Shown: positions 32,810-43,183, counted from the stretch's first letter. The stretch: DNA of 64,000 bases from Gammaproteobacteria bacterium (GCA_027297435.1 JAPUIA010000115.1:1-64000); one strand, 5' to 3'. The notes: generated by a model from the letters alone, not told the origin. Program-made: numbers and translations.

Positions 32810-34186
32810 ATGCTGACACTTCGACTCTTGCTTTTTCTATTCGTCGCAGCAACTTCGAATGCCCACGCAATCGAGCTGGCGTTTGAAAACATTACTGTTT
32901 TAGATCCCGCGACCGAGTCGAGCCAAGCCGGGACCTTGTTGGTTCGAAACGGCCACGTCGTAGGTTTGGTCGATTCCGTTCCTTCCGATTTCCAAGGGCG
33001 GCGCATTGACCTTGGCGGACGCTGGGTGATTCCGGGCCTCGTGGATATGCACACACATGCGGGTGGAAACCGCTCGCCCGACGGGCAGATTCAATTCATG
33101 ACCCCTGCGCAGGTAGCTCAGATTGCTCTGTATGCCGGCGTCGTTGCCTACTTGGACCTTTTCAACGTCGGTGAAGACTTCGTTTTTGGATTCCGCAACG
33201 AGCAAAGACAGACAGGGGTCGCGGCAAAGATATATGCGGCGGGCCCTTGCCTCACAGCGACAGACGGTCACTGCACCGAATACGGTTTTCCAACACGCAT
33301 CGTCAATACACCAGCCGATGCGCGACGCGAGATCGATGAGTTGGCAAGGAAAGCGCCCGATGTCATCAAGGTCGTTTATGCCACTGGGGGTGTCGCCCTT
33401 CAACCGACCATCGATCGACAAACGCTAGATGCCGTGGTCACGATTGCGCGCGAGCATGGCTTGAAAACGGTGGTTCACGTGGAATCTTGGGGCGACGTCC
33501 GAGATTCCGTGTTAGCGGGAGCTGCTGCAGTCACGCATACGCCGTTTAACACGCCACCTCCGGATATTGCGCCGCTCATGATCAAACACGGCACGGTCCA
33601 CATTCCGACCCTGGTCGTACAAAACGATATTGTCGGCATCGTTGAAGAGCCAGCCCTGTTGGACGACGAGTTACTCGTCGACGTGGTAATGGGTTCCCTC
33701 CTTGATGCCTACCGAGGCAACTATCCGGCGCAGATGGAAGGTTGGTTATCATGGAGTCGTCGACACAAGGAGACCGACGCACTCGCTATCCGTATGTTAT
33801 CTAGTGCGGGCGTGCCCATGCTCACGGGCACCGACGCCAGCAACCTTGGAGCGTTTCAAGGCTACTCCGTGCACCGCGAGTTGGAGTTGTTGGTGGCAGC
33901 CGGTCTAACAAACTGGGAAGCACTCCGGGCCGGAACGACGGCTCCACGAGATTTTCTTGATGGCCGCTGGGGAGTATCCGTTGGGGATGAGGCCACGTTC
34001 GTTGTTCTGAATGGGTCGCCACTCGACGATATCCGCAACACCAAGCGCATACACATGGTTGTACAACACGGAACGATCGTCGACCGAAATGCATTGTTGT
34101 CTTCGGGGCTCGGCTGTACAGCACGCTCTATTGCCGAGATCGACTTCGAGACACTATCGTGTACTCCCCAAAATCAACCGCAGTAA
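32810..34186 (+). CDS. secreted amidohydrolase family protein
   Basis: Signal peptide; WVIPGLVDMHTHAGG; LTGTDASNLGAF. Confidence 0.85.
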   Translation: MLTLRLLLFLFVAATSNAHAIELAFENITVLDPATESSQAGTLLVRNGHVVGLVDSVPSDFQGRRIDLGGRWVIPGLVDMHTHAGGNRSPDGQIQFMTPAQVAQIALYAGVVAYLDLFNVGEDFVFGFRNEQRQTGVAAKIYAAGPCLTATDGHCTEYGFPTRIVNTPADARREIDELARKAPDVIKVVYATGGVALQPTIDRQTLDAVVTIAREHGLKTVVHVESWGDVRDSVLAGAAAVTHTPFNTPPPDIAPLMIKHGTVHIPTLVVQNDIVGIVEEPALLDDELLVDVVMGSLLDAYRGNYPAQMEGWLSWSRRHKETDALAIRMLSSAGVPMLTGTDASNLGAFQGYSVHRELELLVAAGLTNWEALRAGTTAPRDFLDGRWGVSVGDEATFVVLNGSPLDDIRNTKRIHMVVQHGTIVDRNALLSSGLGCTARSIAEIDFETLSCTPQNQPQ

Positions 34187-34467
34187 CCCGCTTCTACCAA
34201 AGCAGACCTTGCGGCCGCGCATGCGGATTTCCGCCGATACCGTCATCCATCAGCTTACGTAATGACTGCGGCTATGACCCATGAGTTCCCGGCCCTTGGC
34301 AAACCCGCCAGCCGTGGCTATAGTTCGTCCCGTGAATCAAGCAACTCGTCAAGATTTTCTCAACCTCGCACTGCTGCTACTGCCGGTGTAGCCGGCATAT
34401 TCTTTACACATCGGGCTATTGCCCACCCCGACCCCCAGACTAACCCAAGTCATTAGCGAGTAGTGCT

Positions 34468-36162
34468 ATGAGCGAGCAAACCGAAACCCATTCCGGCCGC
34501 GCGGCCGGCAAGATGCCCTTCCACAAGTACCGGTCGTTTCGGCCGATCGACTTTCCGGAGCGACAGTGGCCCACCCAAGTCATCACCAAGGCGCCGCGTT
34601 GGTGCAGCGTCGATCTGAGGGATGGCAACCAAGCCCTGATCGACCCGATGAACGTCGGCGAGAAGCTGAGGATGTACGAGCTTTTGCTCGACGTGGGCCT
34701 TGCTGAAATCGAAGTCGGGTTCCCGGCGGCGTCGCAGCCGGATTTTGATTTTATCCGGCGCATCATCGATGAGGATCGCATTCCGGACGGGGTCACGATT
34801 CAGGTGCTGTGCCAAGCTCGAGAAGAGCTCATCGCGCGCACGGTCGAAGCGCTCAGCGGTGCACCGAAGGTCATATTTCATTTGTACAACTCAACCTCGG
34901 AACTGCAGCGACGCGTCGTATTCGAAATGGATCGCGATGGCATCATAGACCTCGCGGTGCGCGGTACCCGTACCGTTCGAGAAGGTGTGCGTGCATTGGA
35001 TGCGGATATCACCTTTGAGTACTCGCCGGAGAGCTTTACCGGCACCGAGCTCGACTTCGCGGTCGAAATCTGCACGGCAGTCGCTGAAACGTGGGGCGCG
35101 ACGGGCGAGCACCCGATGATCATCAACCTGCCTTCGACGGTCGAGATGGCGACACCCAACATATACGCGGATCAGATCGAATGGTTCGTCACCCACTTTC
35201 CGCATCGAGACGAAGTGGTCATCAGCCTTCACACCCACAACGACAGGGGCACAGGCATTGCGGCGACGGAGTTGGCACTCATGGCTGGAGCCGAGCGCGT
35301 AGAGGGCACGCTATTCGGCAACGGCGAGCGGACGGGTAATTGCGACCTGGTGACCATGGCGATGAACCTATTTAGCCAAGGGGTAGATCCTGAACTCGAC
35401 TTCCGCGACATGCCGCGCATTCGCCAAACGGTCGAGGAGATCAACAAGCTACCCATCCACGAACGTCATCCGTATGCGGGTGATCTGGTGTTCACGGCGT
35501 TCTCGGGATCCCACCAAGACGCCATCAGGAAAGGCATGTCGAAAGTCGACCGTGACCGCTGGGAAGTACCCTACTTGCCGATCGACCCGGCAGACGTTGG
35601 CTCTTCCTACAAGGAAACGGTTCGGGTGAACAGCCAATCCGGCAAAGGCGGCGTGGGCTTCATCCTCGAGGAGTATTTCGGCATCGTGCTGCCGAAAGAC
35701 ATGCTCAGGGAATTCGGCGGTGTCGTGCAGAGATTGACCGAGCGGCTGGATCGCGAAGTAAAGACCGACGAAATCTTTCAAGCACTGTTGGATGAGTATG
35801 TCGTCGAAGGCGGGCCGTACCGTTTGGTCGACTTCGACCTATTGATTGGCCGCGAATCGGATCAACGCTGTGTTGCGCGGGTCGAGATCTCTGAACAGCA
35901 GATGACGATTGACGGGGAAGGTTCTGGACCGATCGAAGCGTTCGTCAATGGGTTGGTCGAGACGCTCAATGAGCCGATCAACATCGTCGACTACCACGAA
36001 CACTCGCTTGCGAGGGGTAGTGATGCCCAAGCCATCTGCCTGCTCGCGATCGACAACGGCGAAGGCGGTCGCTGTTATGGCGTAGGCGTCAGCCGTAATA
36101 CGATCACGGCATCGTTGAATGGCGTGATTTCGGCGCTCAATCGGCGCTGGAAGCCTTCGTGA
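34468..36162 (+). CDS. leuA: 2-isopropylmalate synthase
   Basis: RWCSVDLRDGNQALIDPM; HTHNDRGTGIAATELALMAGAERVEGTLFGNGERTGN. Confidence 0.95.
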   Translation: MSEQTETHSGRAAGKMPFHKYRSFRPIDFPERQWPTQVITKAPRWCSVDLRDGNQALIDPMNVGEKLRMYELLLDVGLAEIEVGFPAASQPDFDFIRRIIDEDRIPDGVTIQVLCQAREELIARTVEALSGAPKVIFHLYNSTSELQRRVVFEMDRDGIIDLAVRGTRTVREGVRALDADITFEYSPESFTGTELDFAVEICTAVAETWGATGEHPMIINLPSTVEMATPNIYADQIEWFVTHFPHRDEVVISLHTHNDRGTGIAATELALMAGAERVEGTLFGNGERTGNCDLVTMAMNLFSQGVDPELDFRDMPRIRQTVEEINKLPIHERHPYAGDLVFTAFSGSHQDAIRKGMSKVDRDRWEVPYLPIDPADVGSSYKETVRVNSQSGKGGVGFILEEYFGIVLPKDMLREFGGVVQRLTERLDREVKTDEIFQALLDEYVVEGGPYRLVDFDLLIGRESDQRCVARVEISEQQMTIDGEGSGPIEAFVNGLVETLNEPINIVDYHEHSLARGSDAQAICLLAIDNGEGGRCYGVGVSRNTITASLNGVISALNRRWKPS

Positions 36163-37402
36163 TCTTGAGATTCTTGATGACGTTATCCTTGATCTGCAGG
36201 GTTTCGATCAGATAGTCGTCGACGCGCACGCAGAGGTTGGAATCCGGGATGGTCTCAAGGGTCTCGAGTACCAGGCCATTGAGCGTCTTGGGCCCGTTGG
36301 TCGGTAGATCCCACTGCAGTGCCCGATTGATGTCCCGTAACACGGCCATGCCGTCGATGAAATAGGAACCGTCGGCTTGCGGTACGATCTCCGGGATGCT
36401 GGCCGCGTAGTCCGTCGTAAACTCGCCGACGATTTCTTCGAGGATGTCTTCGAGCGTGACGATACCCTGGACGTCGCCGTACTCGTCCACCACTAGCGCG
36501 ATGCGGCGTTTCTCGTGTTGGAAGTTGACGAGTTGAGTATGCAGCGGCGTTGCCTCTGGTACGAAGTAGGGTTCTTGAGTGAGCTGCATGAGCTCGGCTT
36601 TGCTGATGGATTCTTGGTCTAGATGACGGGCGAGACGTCTGAGGTGCAGCATGCCGAGCACATTGTTGATGTTGTCCTTGTAGATCGGAAGTCGCGTGTG
36701 CTGGCTTGTTGCGAGCACCTGTAGAATTTCGTCCATATCGTCATCGATGTCGATGCCGATGATTTCATTGCGTGGCACCATGATGTCGTCGACGGTGACG
36801 TTTTCCAGATCCAGAATGCTCAACATCATGTTCTGATACCGGTCGGGAATCTTTGCACCCTCGTCGACCAACGTGCGCAGTTCGTCGGCCGACAGGTGAT
36901 CGTCTCGCATGTCCGTTGACGGGATGAACGGTCTCACGAGCGCGTTGCTGATGGTGTTGGTGAACCAGACGACAGGCCGCAACAACGTCAAGAGCGGATC
37001 CAGGATATAGACCGATGCGAACGCCACCCGCTCGGGTGTGTGCGCTGCGATGGTTTTTGGAGCCACTTCTGCGAAGATGAGAAAAAATGCCGTCAACATA
37101 ATGGGTGCGAGCACCACGCCGCTGTCGCCGAACACCCGCAAGCCGATCACCGTGCCAATGCTGGCGGCCAAAAAGTTGACGAAGTTGTTGCCGATGAGAA
37201 TTACGCCCAACAAACGATCCGGACGTCTCAGCAGACGATTGGCTTTGCGTGCCGCGGTGTGCTTCTGCTTGACGAGATGGCGCAACCGGTACCGGTTGAG
37301 CGCCATCATGGCTGTCTCGCTGCTCGAAAAATAGGCGGAGAGCACCGTCAGCATGAGAATGATCGCCAATAAGACAGAAGAGGGCAGCTCCGTCAGCGAC
37401 AT
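36137..37402 (-). CDS. HlyC/CorC family transporter (CNNM + CBS + CorC_HlyC)
   Basis: AYFSSSETAMMALNRYRLRHL; CBS pair; DEYGDVQGIVTLEDILEEIVGEF. Confidence 0.92.
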   Translation of the reverse strand: MSLTELPSSVLLAIILMLTVLSAYFSSSETAMMALNRYRLRHLVKQKHTAARKANRLLRRPDRLLGVILIGNNFVNFLAASIGTVIGLRVFGDSGVVLAPIMLTAFFLIFAEVAPKTIAAHTPERVAFASVYILDPLLTLLRPVVWFTNTISNALVRPFIPSTDMRDDHLSADELRTLVDEGAKIPDRYQNMMLSILDLENVTVDDIMVPRNEIIGIDIDDDMDEILQVLATSQHTRLPIYKDNINNVLGMLHLRRLARHLDQESISKAELMQLTQEPYFVPEATPLHTQLVNFQHEKRRIALVVDEYGDVQGIVTLEDILEEIVGEFTTDYAASIPEIVPQADGSYFIDGMAVLRDINRALQWDLPTNGPKTLNGLVLETLETIPDSNLCVRVDDYLIETLQIKDNVIKNLKITKASSAD

Positions 37403-38211
37403 CAGCCTTGGTCCAGTATGATCTCTAGAACGAACTTACTGCCGAAATACCCGAGAAGTAACAATACGAACGCACCGAGCACCCAGCGCACCGCCGATGT
37501 GCCTCGCCACCCAAACAAGTGTCTACCGACGAGTAGCACGACGTAGATAATCCACGAAGCAGAAGTTAGCACTGTATGGTGTACAACGTGCTGGGCAAAC
37601 ATATTGTCCAAGTAGATGAAGCCGCTGGCTATCGAGATCGTTAGTACTGCGAACCCCGCCCACAACATTGCGAACAACAAGTGCTCCATCGTTTCCAAGG
37701 GCGGCAATATGCGCAACATGAGTATGTGGCTTTTGGTGCGGATGTTGCGCTCGATTGTGCCGACTAACACGGCTTGAGCTGCTGCCATCATCAAGACGCT
37801 GTACGCGGTGATGGAGATCAAGATATGCGAGGCGAGTCCGGCGGTCATCTCCGCCACGGGCGTAAATCTCGATTCTGCAAACAATGACGCCAACACGGTA
37901 ATCGCGCCCAATGGGAACAGCAGTACCAACAGGCTATGCACCGGTTGTACAAAGCTCATCGAGACGACGAACACGACCATGATCAACGTAACCAAGCTGG
38001 CGACAGCGAACAGGTTGAGATCGATGCCATCGACCGTGTTGATGGCCGCGTAGATGGCGAAACCGTGGAGCACCAGCGCCGGCATGCCAATCGCCGTCAA
38101 CACCCGCACGGAAAACTCCGCATTGTGAGACATGGTTCGTAACTGCAGAAACGTGCCAAATAAATAAAGTGCGGCGGCTGTAATGCCGGGGATGACGGGA
38201 CTAATGGACAT
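37402..38211 (-). CDS. cytochrome c assembly (CcsA/YpjD-like) inner membrane protein
   Basis: Polytopic; histidine-containing TM segments; upstream of ffh next to the CorC-like gene. Confidence 0.8.
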   Translation of the reverse strand: MSISPVIPGITAAALYLFGTFLQLRTMSHNAEFSVRVLTAIGMPALVLHGFAIYAAINTVDGIDLNLFAVASLVTLIMVVFVVSMSFVQPVHSLLVLLFPLGAITVLASLFAESRFTPVAEMTAGLASHILISITAYSVLMMAAAQAVLVGTIERNIRTKSHILMLRILPPLETMEHLLFAMLWAGFAVLTISIASGFIYLDNMFAQHVVHHTVLTSASWIIYVVLLVGRHLFGWRGTSAVRWVLGAFVLLLLGYFGSKFVLEIILDQG

Positions 38212-38334
38212 GCACGCTCGCGCGAGTGTTGGACGCTTCGGTCAAGTTTCGCGGCCTTGCCGCTAGTTTTCAACTGATTCAGCTTACTTTAATGTTGCGA
38301 ATTGGCGGTTCGGCTGGTTTTGTCACCCGGCTGC

Positions 38335-38340
38335 TATAAT
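38335..38340 (+). promoter_or_regulatory. -10 element (TATAAT) upstream of ffh
   Basis: Perfect TATAAT 30 bp upstream of ffh; no good -35 seen. Confidence 0.4.
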
Positions 38341-38369
38341 GCTTCCTCGAGCGCGGCGCAGCTAAATTG

Positions 38370-39734
38370 ATGTTTGAAAATCTGTCGGACCGACTCGGTC
38401 AAACGCTCAGAGGACTCTCGGGCAAGGCGCGGCTTTCTGAGGATAACGTGAGCGCAGCCATGCGCGACGTGCGCATGGCGCTCCTGGAGGCTGACGTAGC
38501 CTTGCCGGTCGTCAAGTCGTTCACCGAGAAGGTCAAATCACGGGCGATGGGCCAGGTGGTTGCCTCGGCATTAAACCCCGGTGAAGCCTTCGTCAAGATC
38601 GTGCACGAAGAACTCGTCGAGGTGATGGGCCGGGCCAACGACGCGCTCAACCTGGCGACGACGCCACCGGCAATCGTCTTGATAGCCGGTTTGCAGGGCT
38701 CCGGTAAGACCACCACGGTCGCCAAACTTGCGTTGTACCTCAAAGAGCGCGAAAAGAAGCAGGTCGCCGTCGTCAGCACCGACGTCTACCGGCCGGCGGC
38801 CATCGAACAACTGGCCACGTTGGCGGCCGAAGTCGGGGCCCAGTTCATTGCGTCGAGTACGGATGAACAACCGCTCGACATCGCCGAACGCGCGGTGGCC
38901 GAGGCCAAAACCCGGTTTGCCGACGTTCTGATCGTCGATACTGCCGGGCGTTTGGCGATCGACGAAGCAATGATGGCCGAGATCAGGTCGTTGCAAGCCG
39001 TGTTGAAACCCATTGAAACACTGTTCGTCGTCGATGCGATGACCGGTCAGGATGCAGCTAACACGGCCAAGGCTTTCAACGACGCATTGAACCTGACCGG
39101 CGTGGTGCTGGCCAAGGCCGACGGCGACGCGCGGGGGGGTGCTGCCTTGTCGGTGCGCGCGATTACCGGCAAACCCATCAAGTTCATTGGTATGGGCGAA
39201 AAAACCGATGCGTTGGAGCCTTTTCACCCGGATCGCCTGGCATCCCGTATCCTCGGAATGGGCGATGTTCTGTCGCTGATCGAGGAGGCCGAACGCAAGG
39301 TAGATAAAAAGAAGGCGCAACGGCTCGCGAAAAAGATCTCACGTGGTAAGAAGTTCGACCTGGAAGACTTTCGCGATCAGCTGCAGCAGATGGCCAACAT
39401 GGGCGGTATCACCAGCATGCTCGACAAAATGCCGGGCATGAACCGGTTGCCGCCGGCGGCGCAAGCGCGGGTTGACGATGGCCAGTTCACGCAGATGGCG
39501 GTGATCATCGATTCGATGACACTTAAGGAACGGCGCTTTCCGGATGTGATCACCGGTTCGCGCAAGCAGCGCATTGCGAAGGGCAGTGGCACCCACGTAC
39601 CGGAAGTCAATCGCTTGTTGAAGCAGCACAAACAGATGCAGAAGATGATGAAAAAGGTGACGAAGAAGGGCGGCATGCAAAAGATGATGCGCGCCCTGCA
39701 GGGGCAACGGCCGCCCCCGGGGATGCCCCGATAG
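38370..39734 (+). CDS. ffh: signal recognition particle protein Ffh
   Basis: GLQGSGKTTTVAKLA; methionine-rich M domain. Confidence 0.97.
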   Translation: MFENLSDRLGQTLRGLSGKARLSEDNVSAAMRDVRMALLEADVALPVVKSFTEKVKSRAMGQVVASALNPGEAFVKIVHEELVEVMGRANDALNLATTPPAIVLIAGLQGSGKTTTVAKLALYLKEREKKQVAVVSTDVYRPAAIEQLATLAAEVGAQFIASSTDEQPLDIAERAVAEAKTRFADVLIVDTAGRLAIDEAMMAEIRSLQAVLKPIETLFVVDAMTGQDAANTAKAFNDALNLTGVVLAKADGDARGGAALSVRAITGKPIKFIGMGEKTDALEPFHPDRLASRILGMGDVLSLIEEAERKVDKKKAQRLAKKISRGKKFDLEDFRDQLQQMANMGGITSMLDKMPGMNRLPPAAQARVDDGQFTQMAVIIDSMTLKERRFPDVITGSRKQRIAKGSGTHVPEVNRLLKQHKQMQKMMKKVTKKGGMQKMMRALQGQRPPPGMPR

Positions 39735-39737
39735 TCG

Positions 39738-39765
39738 TTGATTTCTAGTGCCTTTGCATTAGAAT
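39738..39765 (+). promoter_or_regulatory. candidate rpsP operon promoter
   Basis: TTGATT, 16-bp spacer, TAGAAT upstream of rpsP. Confidence 0.45.
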
Positions 39766-39798
39766 ACCGCGCCTTTCGGCTCTAGGTTTCAGCTAAAG

Positions 39799-40167
39799 AT
39801 GGTCACGATTCGCCTGGCGCGGCACGGCTCCAAGAAGCATCCTTTCTACCACATTACGGTGGCCGATCGCGCGGCAAAACGTGATGGTCGGTTCATCGAA
39901 CGGGTTGGGTTCTTCAATCCCGTGGCGCAAGGTCAGAGCGAGGAGTTGCGTGTCGATCTGGAACGGATAGACCACTGGCTGGCCGTCGGCGCGCAACCTT
40001 CGGAGATGGTTAAGAAGCTCGTCAAACGCGCGCGTCTCTTACCGACCGGAGTGTCAACAGAAGCGCCCGCGGAGGCCTCCGCAGGAGCGCCCGAGGCCGC
40101 AGAAGCGGAAGCGCTTCAGGAGGCAGCCGCAGAAGCGCCCGAGGCCTCGGAAGCGCCAGCAAGCTAG
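39799..40167 (+). CDS. rpsP: 30S ribosomal protein S16 with Ala/Glu-rich C-terminal extension
   Basis: [41 protein letters not shown]; extension [37 protein letters not shown]. Confidence 0.95.
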   Translation: MVTIRLARHGSKKHPFYHITVADRAAKRDGRFIERVGFFNPVAQGQSEELRVDLERIDHWLAVGAQPSEMVKKLVKRARLLPTGVSTEAPAEASAGAPEAAEAEALQEAAAEAPEASEAPAS

Positions 40168-40193
40168 CAAGCCGCTCAACGCGCCAGCCAATC

Positions 40194-40712
40194 ATGGAAA
40201 CGCACGATGACGATGTGGTGATCATTGGCCACATCGGCGCGCCCTATGGGGTCAGGGGTTGGGTACGCGTCGTATCGTATACCGACCCGCCGGAGAATCT
40301 GATGGGTTACCGACCTTGGCTGGTGCAACCATCGGGTGCCGATCCTGGTGCCTGGCGATCCATCGAGTGCTCGGCCGTAAAATCGCATGGAAGCGGATTT
40401 ATCGCGACCTTCGAAGGTGTGACGGACCGCGACCAAGCGCAGGCATTGACGGGGTGTCGAATAGGCGTCGACGCCGAGGCGCTGCCTGCCGTCGACGACA
40501 ACGAGTTCTATTGGCGCGATCTTATCGGTCAAACGGTGGTGAATCAGCGCGGTGAAGTGCTCGGCTGCGTCGATCGGTTGATCGAAACCGGGGCTCGAGA
40601 CGTACTGGTGATCAATGGCCTACAGGAGGTCTTGATACCGTTTGTGGATCAATTTGTGACCGAGGTGGACCTGGACAAGCGGGTGATCCGCGTGGATTGG
40701 GAAGCTGAGTGA
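40194..40712 (+). CDS. rimM: ribosome maturation factor RimM
   Basis: GHIGAPYGVRGWVRVVSYTDPPENL; FYWRDLIG. Confidence 0.95.
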   Translation: METHDDDVVIIGHIGAPYGVRGWVRVVSYTDPPENLMGYRPWLVQPSGADPGAWRSIECSAVKSHGSGFIATFEGVTDRDQAQALTGCRIGVDAEALPAVDDNEFYWRDLIGQTVVNQRGEVLGCVDRLIETGARDVLVINGLQEVLIPFVDQFVTEVDLDKRVIRVDWEAE

Positions 40713-41488
40713 TGTGGGTTGGGGTCGTCAGCTTATTTCCGGAGATGATCAAGACCATCGCGGCGACCGGCGTGATGAGCCGAGCCATAGACACGGGCGG
40801 GTTGCGGCTCGAAGTATTCAACCCCAGAGATCATGCCGTCGACAAGCGCGCGACGGTCGATGATCGACCCTATGGAGGCGGCCCCGGCATGGTGATGATG
40901 GTCGAGCCCCTTCTGGCCGCGATCAACGAGGCGAAGACTCGAGCGCCCAAGGCGCCGAAGGTCATCTATCTGTCGCCGCAAGGTCGCCGTCTGGATCAAA
41001 GCGGCGTTGTTGCGTTGGCGGCCGAAGAGAGCTTGGTGCTATTGGCGGGTCGGTACGAGGGCATCGATGAACGGGTGGTGGAGCTTAGCGTCGACGTGGA
41101 GCTGTCGATCGGCGACTACGTCCTGACCGGCGGCGAATTGGCGGCGATGGTGGTAGTGGACGCGGTGTGCCGATTCTTGCCGGGCACGCTCGGCAACAGC
41201 GAGTCGTTGACGCAGGAATCGCACCTTGATGGATTGCTCGATTACCCGCACTATACGCGCCCCGAGAAGGCGGGTGGGCTGGATGTACCGCCCGTACTGT
41301 TGAGTGGCGACCATCGTGCCGTAGAGGAATGGCGTAAACGGGCCGCGTTGCGGCGTACCTGGGAGCGCCGGCCGGACTTACTTGCGAACCGGTGTTTGAC
41401 CGATGCGGAATTGGAGTTGTTGGAAACCCGGCAAGCGCCCGCCGGACGTCGACGTCCGTCGGATGACGAATGGACGAGTAGGAGATGA
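40712..41488 (+). CDS. trmD: tRNA (guanine-N1)-methyltransferase
   Basis: LAGRYEGIDERVVE; SIGDYVLTGGELAAMV. Confidence 0.96.
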   Translation: MWVGVVSLFPEMIKTIAATGVMSRAIDTGGLRLEVFNPRDHAVDKRATVDDRPYGGGPGMVMMVEPLLAAINEAKTRAPKAPKVIYLSPQGRRLDQSGVVALAAEESLVLLAGRYEGIDERVVELSVDVELSIGDYVLTGGELAAMVVVDAVCRFLPGTLGNSESLTQESHLDGLLDYPHYTRPEKAGGLDVPPVLLSGDHRAVEEWRKRAALRRTWERRPDLLANRCLTDAELELLETRQAPAGRRRPSDDEWTSRR

Positions 41489-41491
41489 ACC

Positions 41492-41842
41492 GTGCGTAGG
41501 AACAAAACTTTAGAAGCGCTCGAAAACGAGCAGTTGAAGACCGACGTGCCGGAATTCTCCACCGGCGATACCGTCGTCGTTCAAGTCAAAGTTCGAGAGG
41601 GCAATCGGGCGCGGTTACAAGCATTCGAAGGTGTCGTCATCGGCAAGCGTAATCGGGGCTTAAATTCTTCCTTCACGGTACGCAAGATCTCGCACGGGGT
41701 TGGCGTTGAGCGTTCGTTCCAGACCCACAGCCCGTTGATTGCCTCGATCACCGTGAAACGCAAAGGTGATGTGCGCAAGGCCAAGCTCTACTATCTGCGT
41801 GAACGTTCGGGCCGGTCGGCTCGCATCAAAGAGAAAGTATGA
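41492..41842 (+). CDS. rplS: 50S ribosomal protein L19
   Basis: [55 protein letters not shown]. Confidence 0.97.
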   Translation: MRRNKTLEALENEQLKTDVPEFSTGDTVVVQVKVREGNRARLQAFEGVVIGKRNRGLNSSFTVRKISHGVGVERSFQTHSPLIASITVKRKGDVRKAKLYYLRERSGRSARIKEKV

Positions 41843-41849
41843 ATCTGGG

Positions 41850-41940
41850 GGTAGGAGCGGCTTGAGCCGCGATCCGATTGGTCAGATGGACAAAGGAAGC
41901 CGCGGCAACCCGTCCGAAGGACGGGCAGCCGCCTTCTACC
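41850..41940. repeat. degenerate REP doublet
   Basis: GGTAGGAGCGGCTTGAGCCGCGATC ... GCAGCCGCCTTCTACC with internal CCCGTCC-GAA-GGACGGG hairpin. Confidence 0.65.
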
Positions 41941-41964
41941 TAAGCGATAGCAAGCCAAAAAGAT

Positions 41965-42020
41965 CCAGCTTGCTAGGCTTTGGGGACCAGGGAGGGGGAG
42001 AGAGCAGCCTAGCAAGCTGG
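41965..42020. ncRNA. candidate structured RNA / long stem-loop with G-rich loop
   Basis: Perfect 15-bp inverted repeat CCAGCTTGCTAGGCT / AGCCTAGCAAGCTGG enclosing 26-nt TTGGGGACCAGGGAGGGGGAGAGAGC. Confidence 0.35.
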
Positions 42021-42304
42021 TTATGTTCCTATCCCGGGAGAGACGTCCGGTTTAGGCTACACTTCAACGCAACTAGGGGACAGCTGGTGTTATCGTTGAA
42101 GCTTGTCCATCAGGTTTGCAGGTTGCGTGCCAACTCGCGCAGAATATTCCCAACAACCCCGCACTTCGATTAAATCTTCGGCTATTTCAGTAACTTACGA
42201 TAACATCGCACTTGAGTTAGCGATGTTGGTAGCGCGTTGATCGTCGAATTCAGGGTGTCTTTGCAGGTCAGGTCTGGTCAAAAAGTGTCGGTCGGGGCGG
42301 ATTC

Positions 42305-43183
42305 GTGACGTCCGATCGAGTCATTGACCAATATATTGACGAAATCTGGCTCGAAAAAGGTTTGAGCGAAAATACCCTCGCCGCCTATCGGCGGGATCTC
42401 GACGCCCTTGGGCACGGGCTTTGCAAGCCGCTGCTCGAGGCTACTGAACCCGACTTGATGGCCATGCTCGCCAAACGTTATGAGCAAGGCTATCAAGCGC
42501 GTAGCTCGGCGAGGTGGTTGTCGTGCATCAAGGGATTCTATCGCCACAATCTCGCCAAGGGCCGGTCGAAATCCGATCCCGCTGCGCACCTCGAGCACCC
42601 CAAGCTCGGTCGGCCGTTGCCGACTTCGTTGTCGGAAAGCGAAATCAAAGCGTTGCTGTCGGCGCCGGAAGTGGAGCGGCCAATCGGGTTGCGTGACAGG
42701 GCAATGCTCGAAGTGCTCTATGCGACGGGTTTGCGCATCTCTGAGTTGATAGGGTTGAGCATGGCATCGATCAACCTGCGACAAGGCGTGGTACGGGTCG
42801 TGGGCAAGGGCGGTAAAGAGCGATTAGTGCCGGTCGGCCAAGAGGCGCTCAGATGGGTCGTACGATTTGTCGAGGAAGGCCGCGAAGCGCTTTCCGGCGC
42901 CGATACTGCCGTATTGTTTCCGAGTCGCCGCGGCCGGGCAATGACGCGCCAGACATTCTGGCACGCGGTGCGCAAGTATGCCGTGAAGGCAGGCATCGAC
43001 CGCACGGTCTCGCCGCATACGTTACGTCACGCCTTTGCCACCCACCTGTTGAATCACGGGGCTGACCTGCGGGCGGTGCAGATGATGCTCGGGCATGCCG
43101 ACCTGTCCACAACCCAAATATACACACATATCGCGCAGGCGCGTCTCAAAGAGCTACACAAAACCCACCACCCTCGCGGCTAG
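42305..43183 (+). CDS. xerD: site-specific tyrosine recombinase XerD
   Basis: LRDRAMLEVLYATGLRISELIGL; HTLRHAFATHLLNHGADLRAVQMMLGHADLSTTQIYTH; between rplS and dsbC. Confidence 0.93.
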   Translation: MTSDRVIDQYIDEIWLEKGLSENTLAAYRRDLDALGHGLCKPLLEATEPDLMAMLAKRYEQGYQARSSARWLSCIKGFYRHNLAKGRSKSDPAAHLEHPKLGRPLPTSLSESEIKALLSAPEVERPIGLRDRAMLEVLYATGLRISELIGLSMASINLRQGVVRVVGKGGKERLVPVGQEALRWVVRFVEEGREALSGADTAVLFPSRRGRAMTRQTFWHAVRKYAVKAGIDRTVSPHTLRHAFATHLLNHGADLRAVQMMLGHADLSTTQIYTHIAQARLKELHKTHHPRG

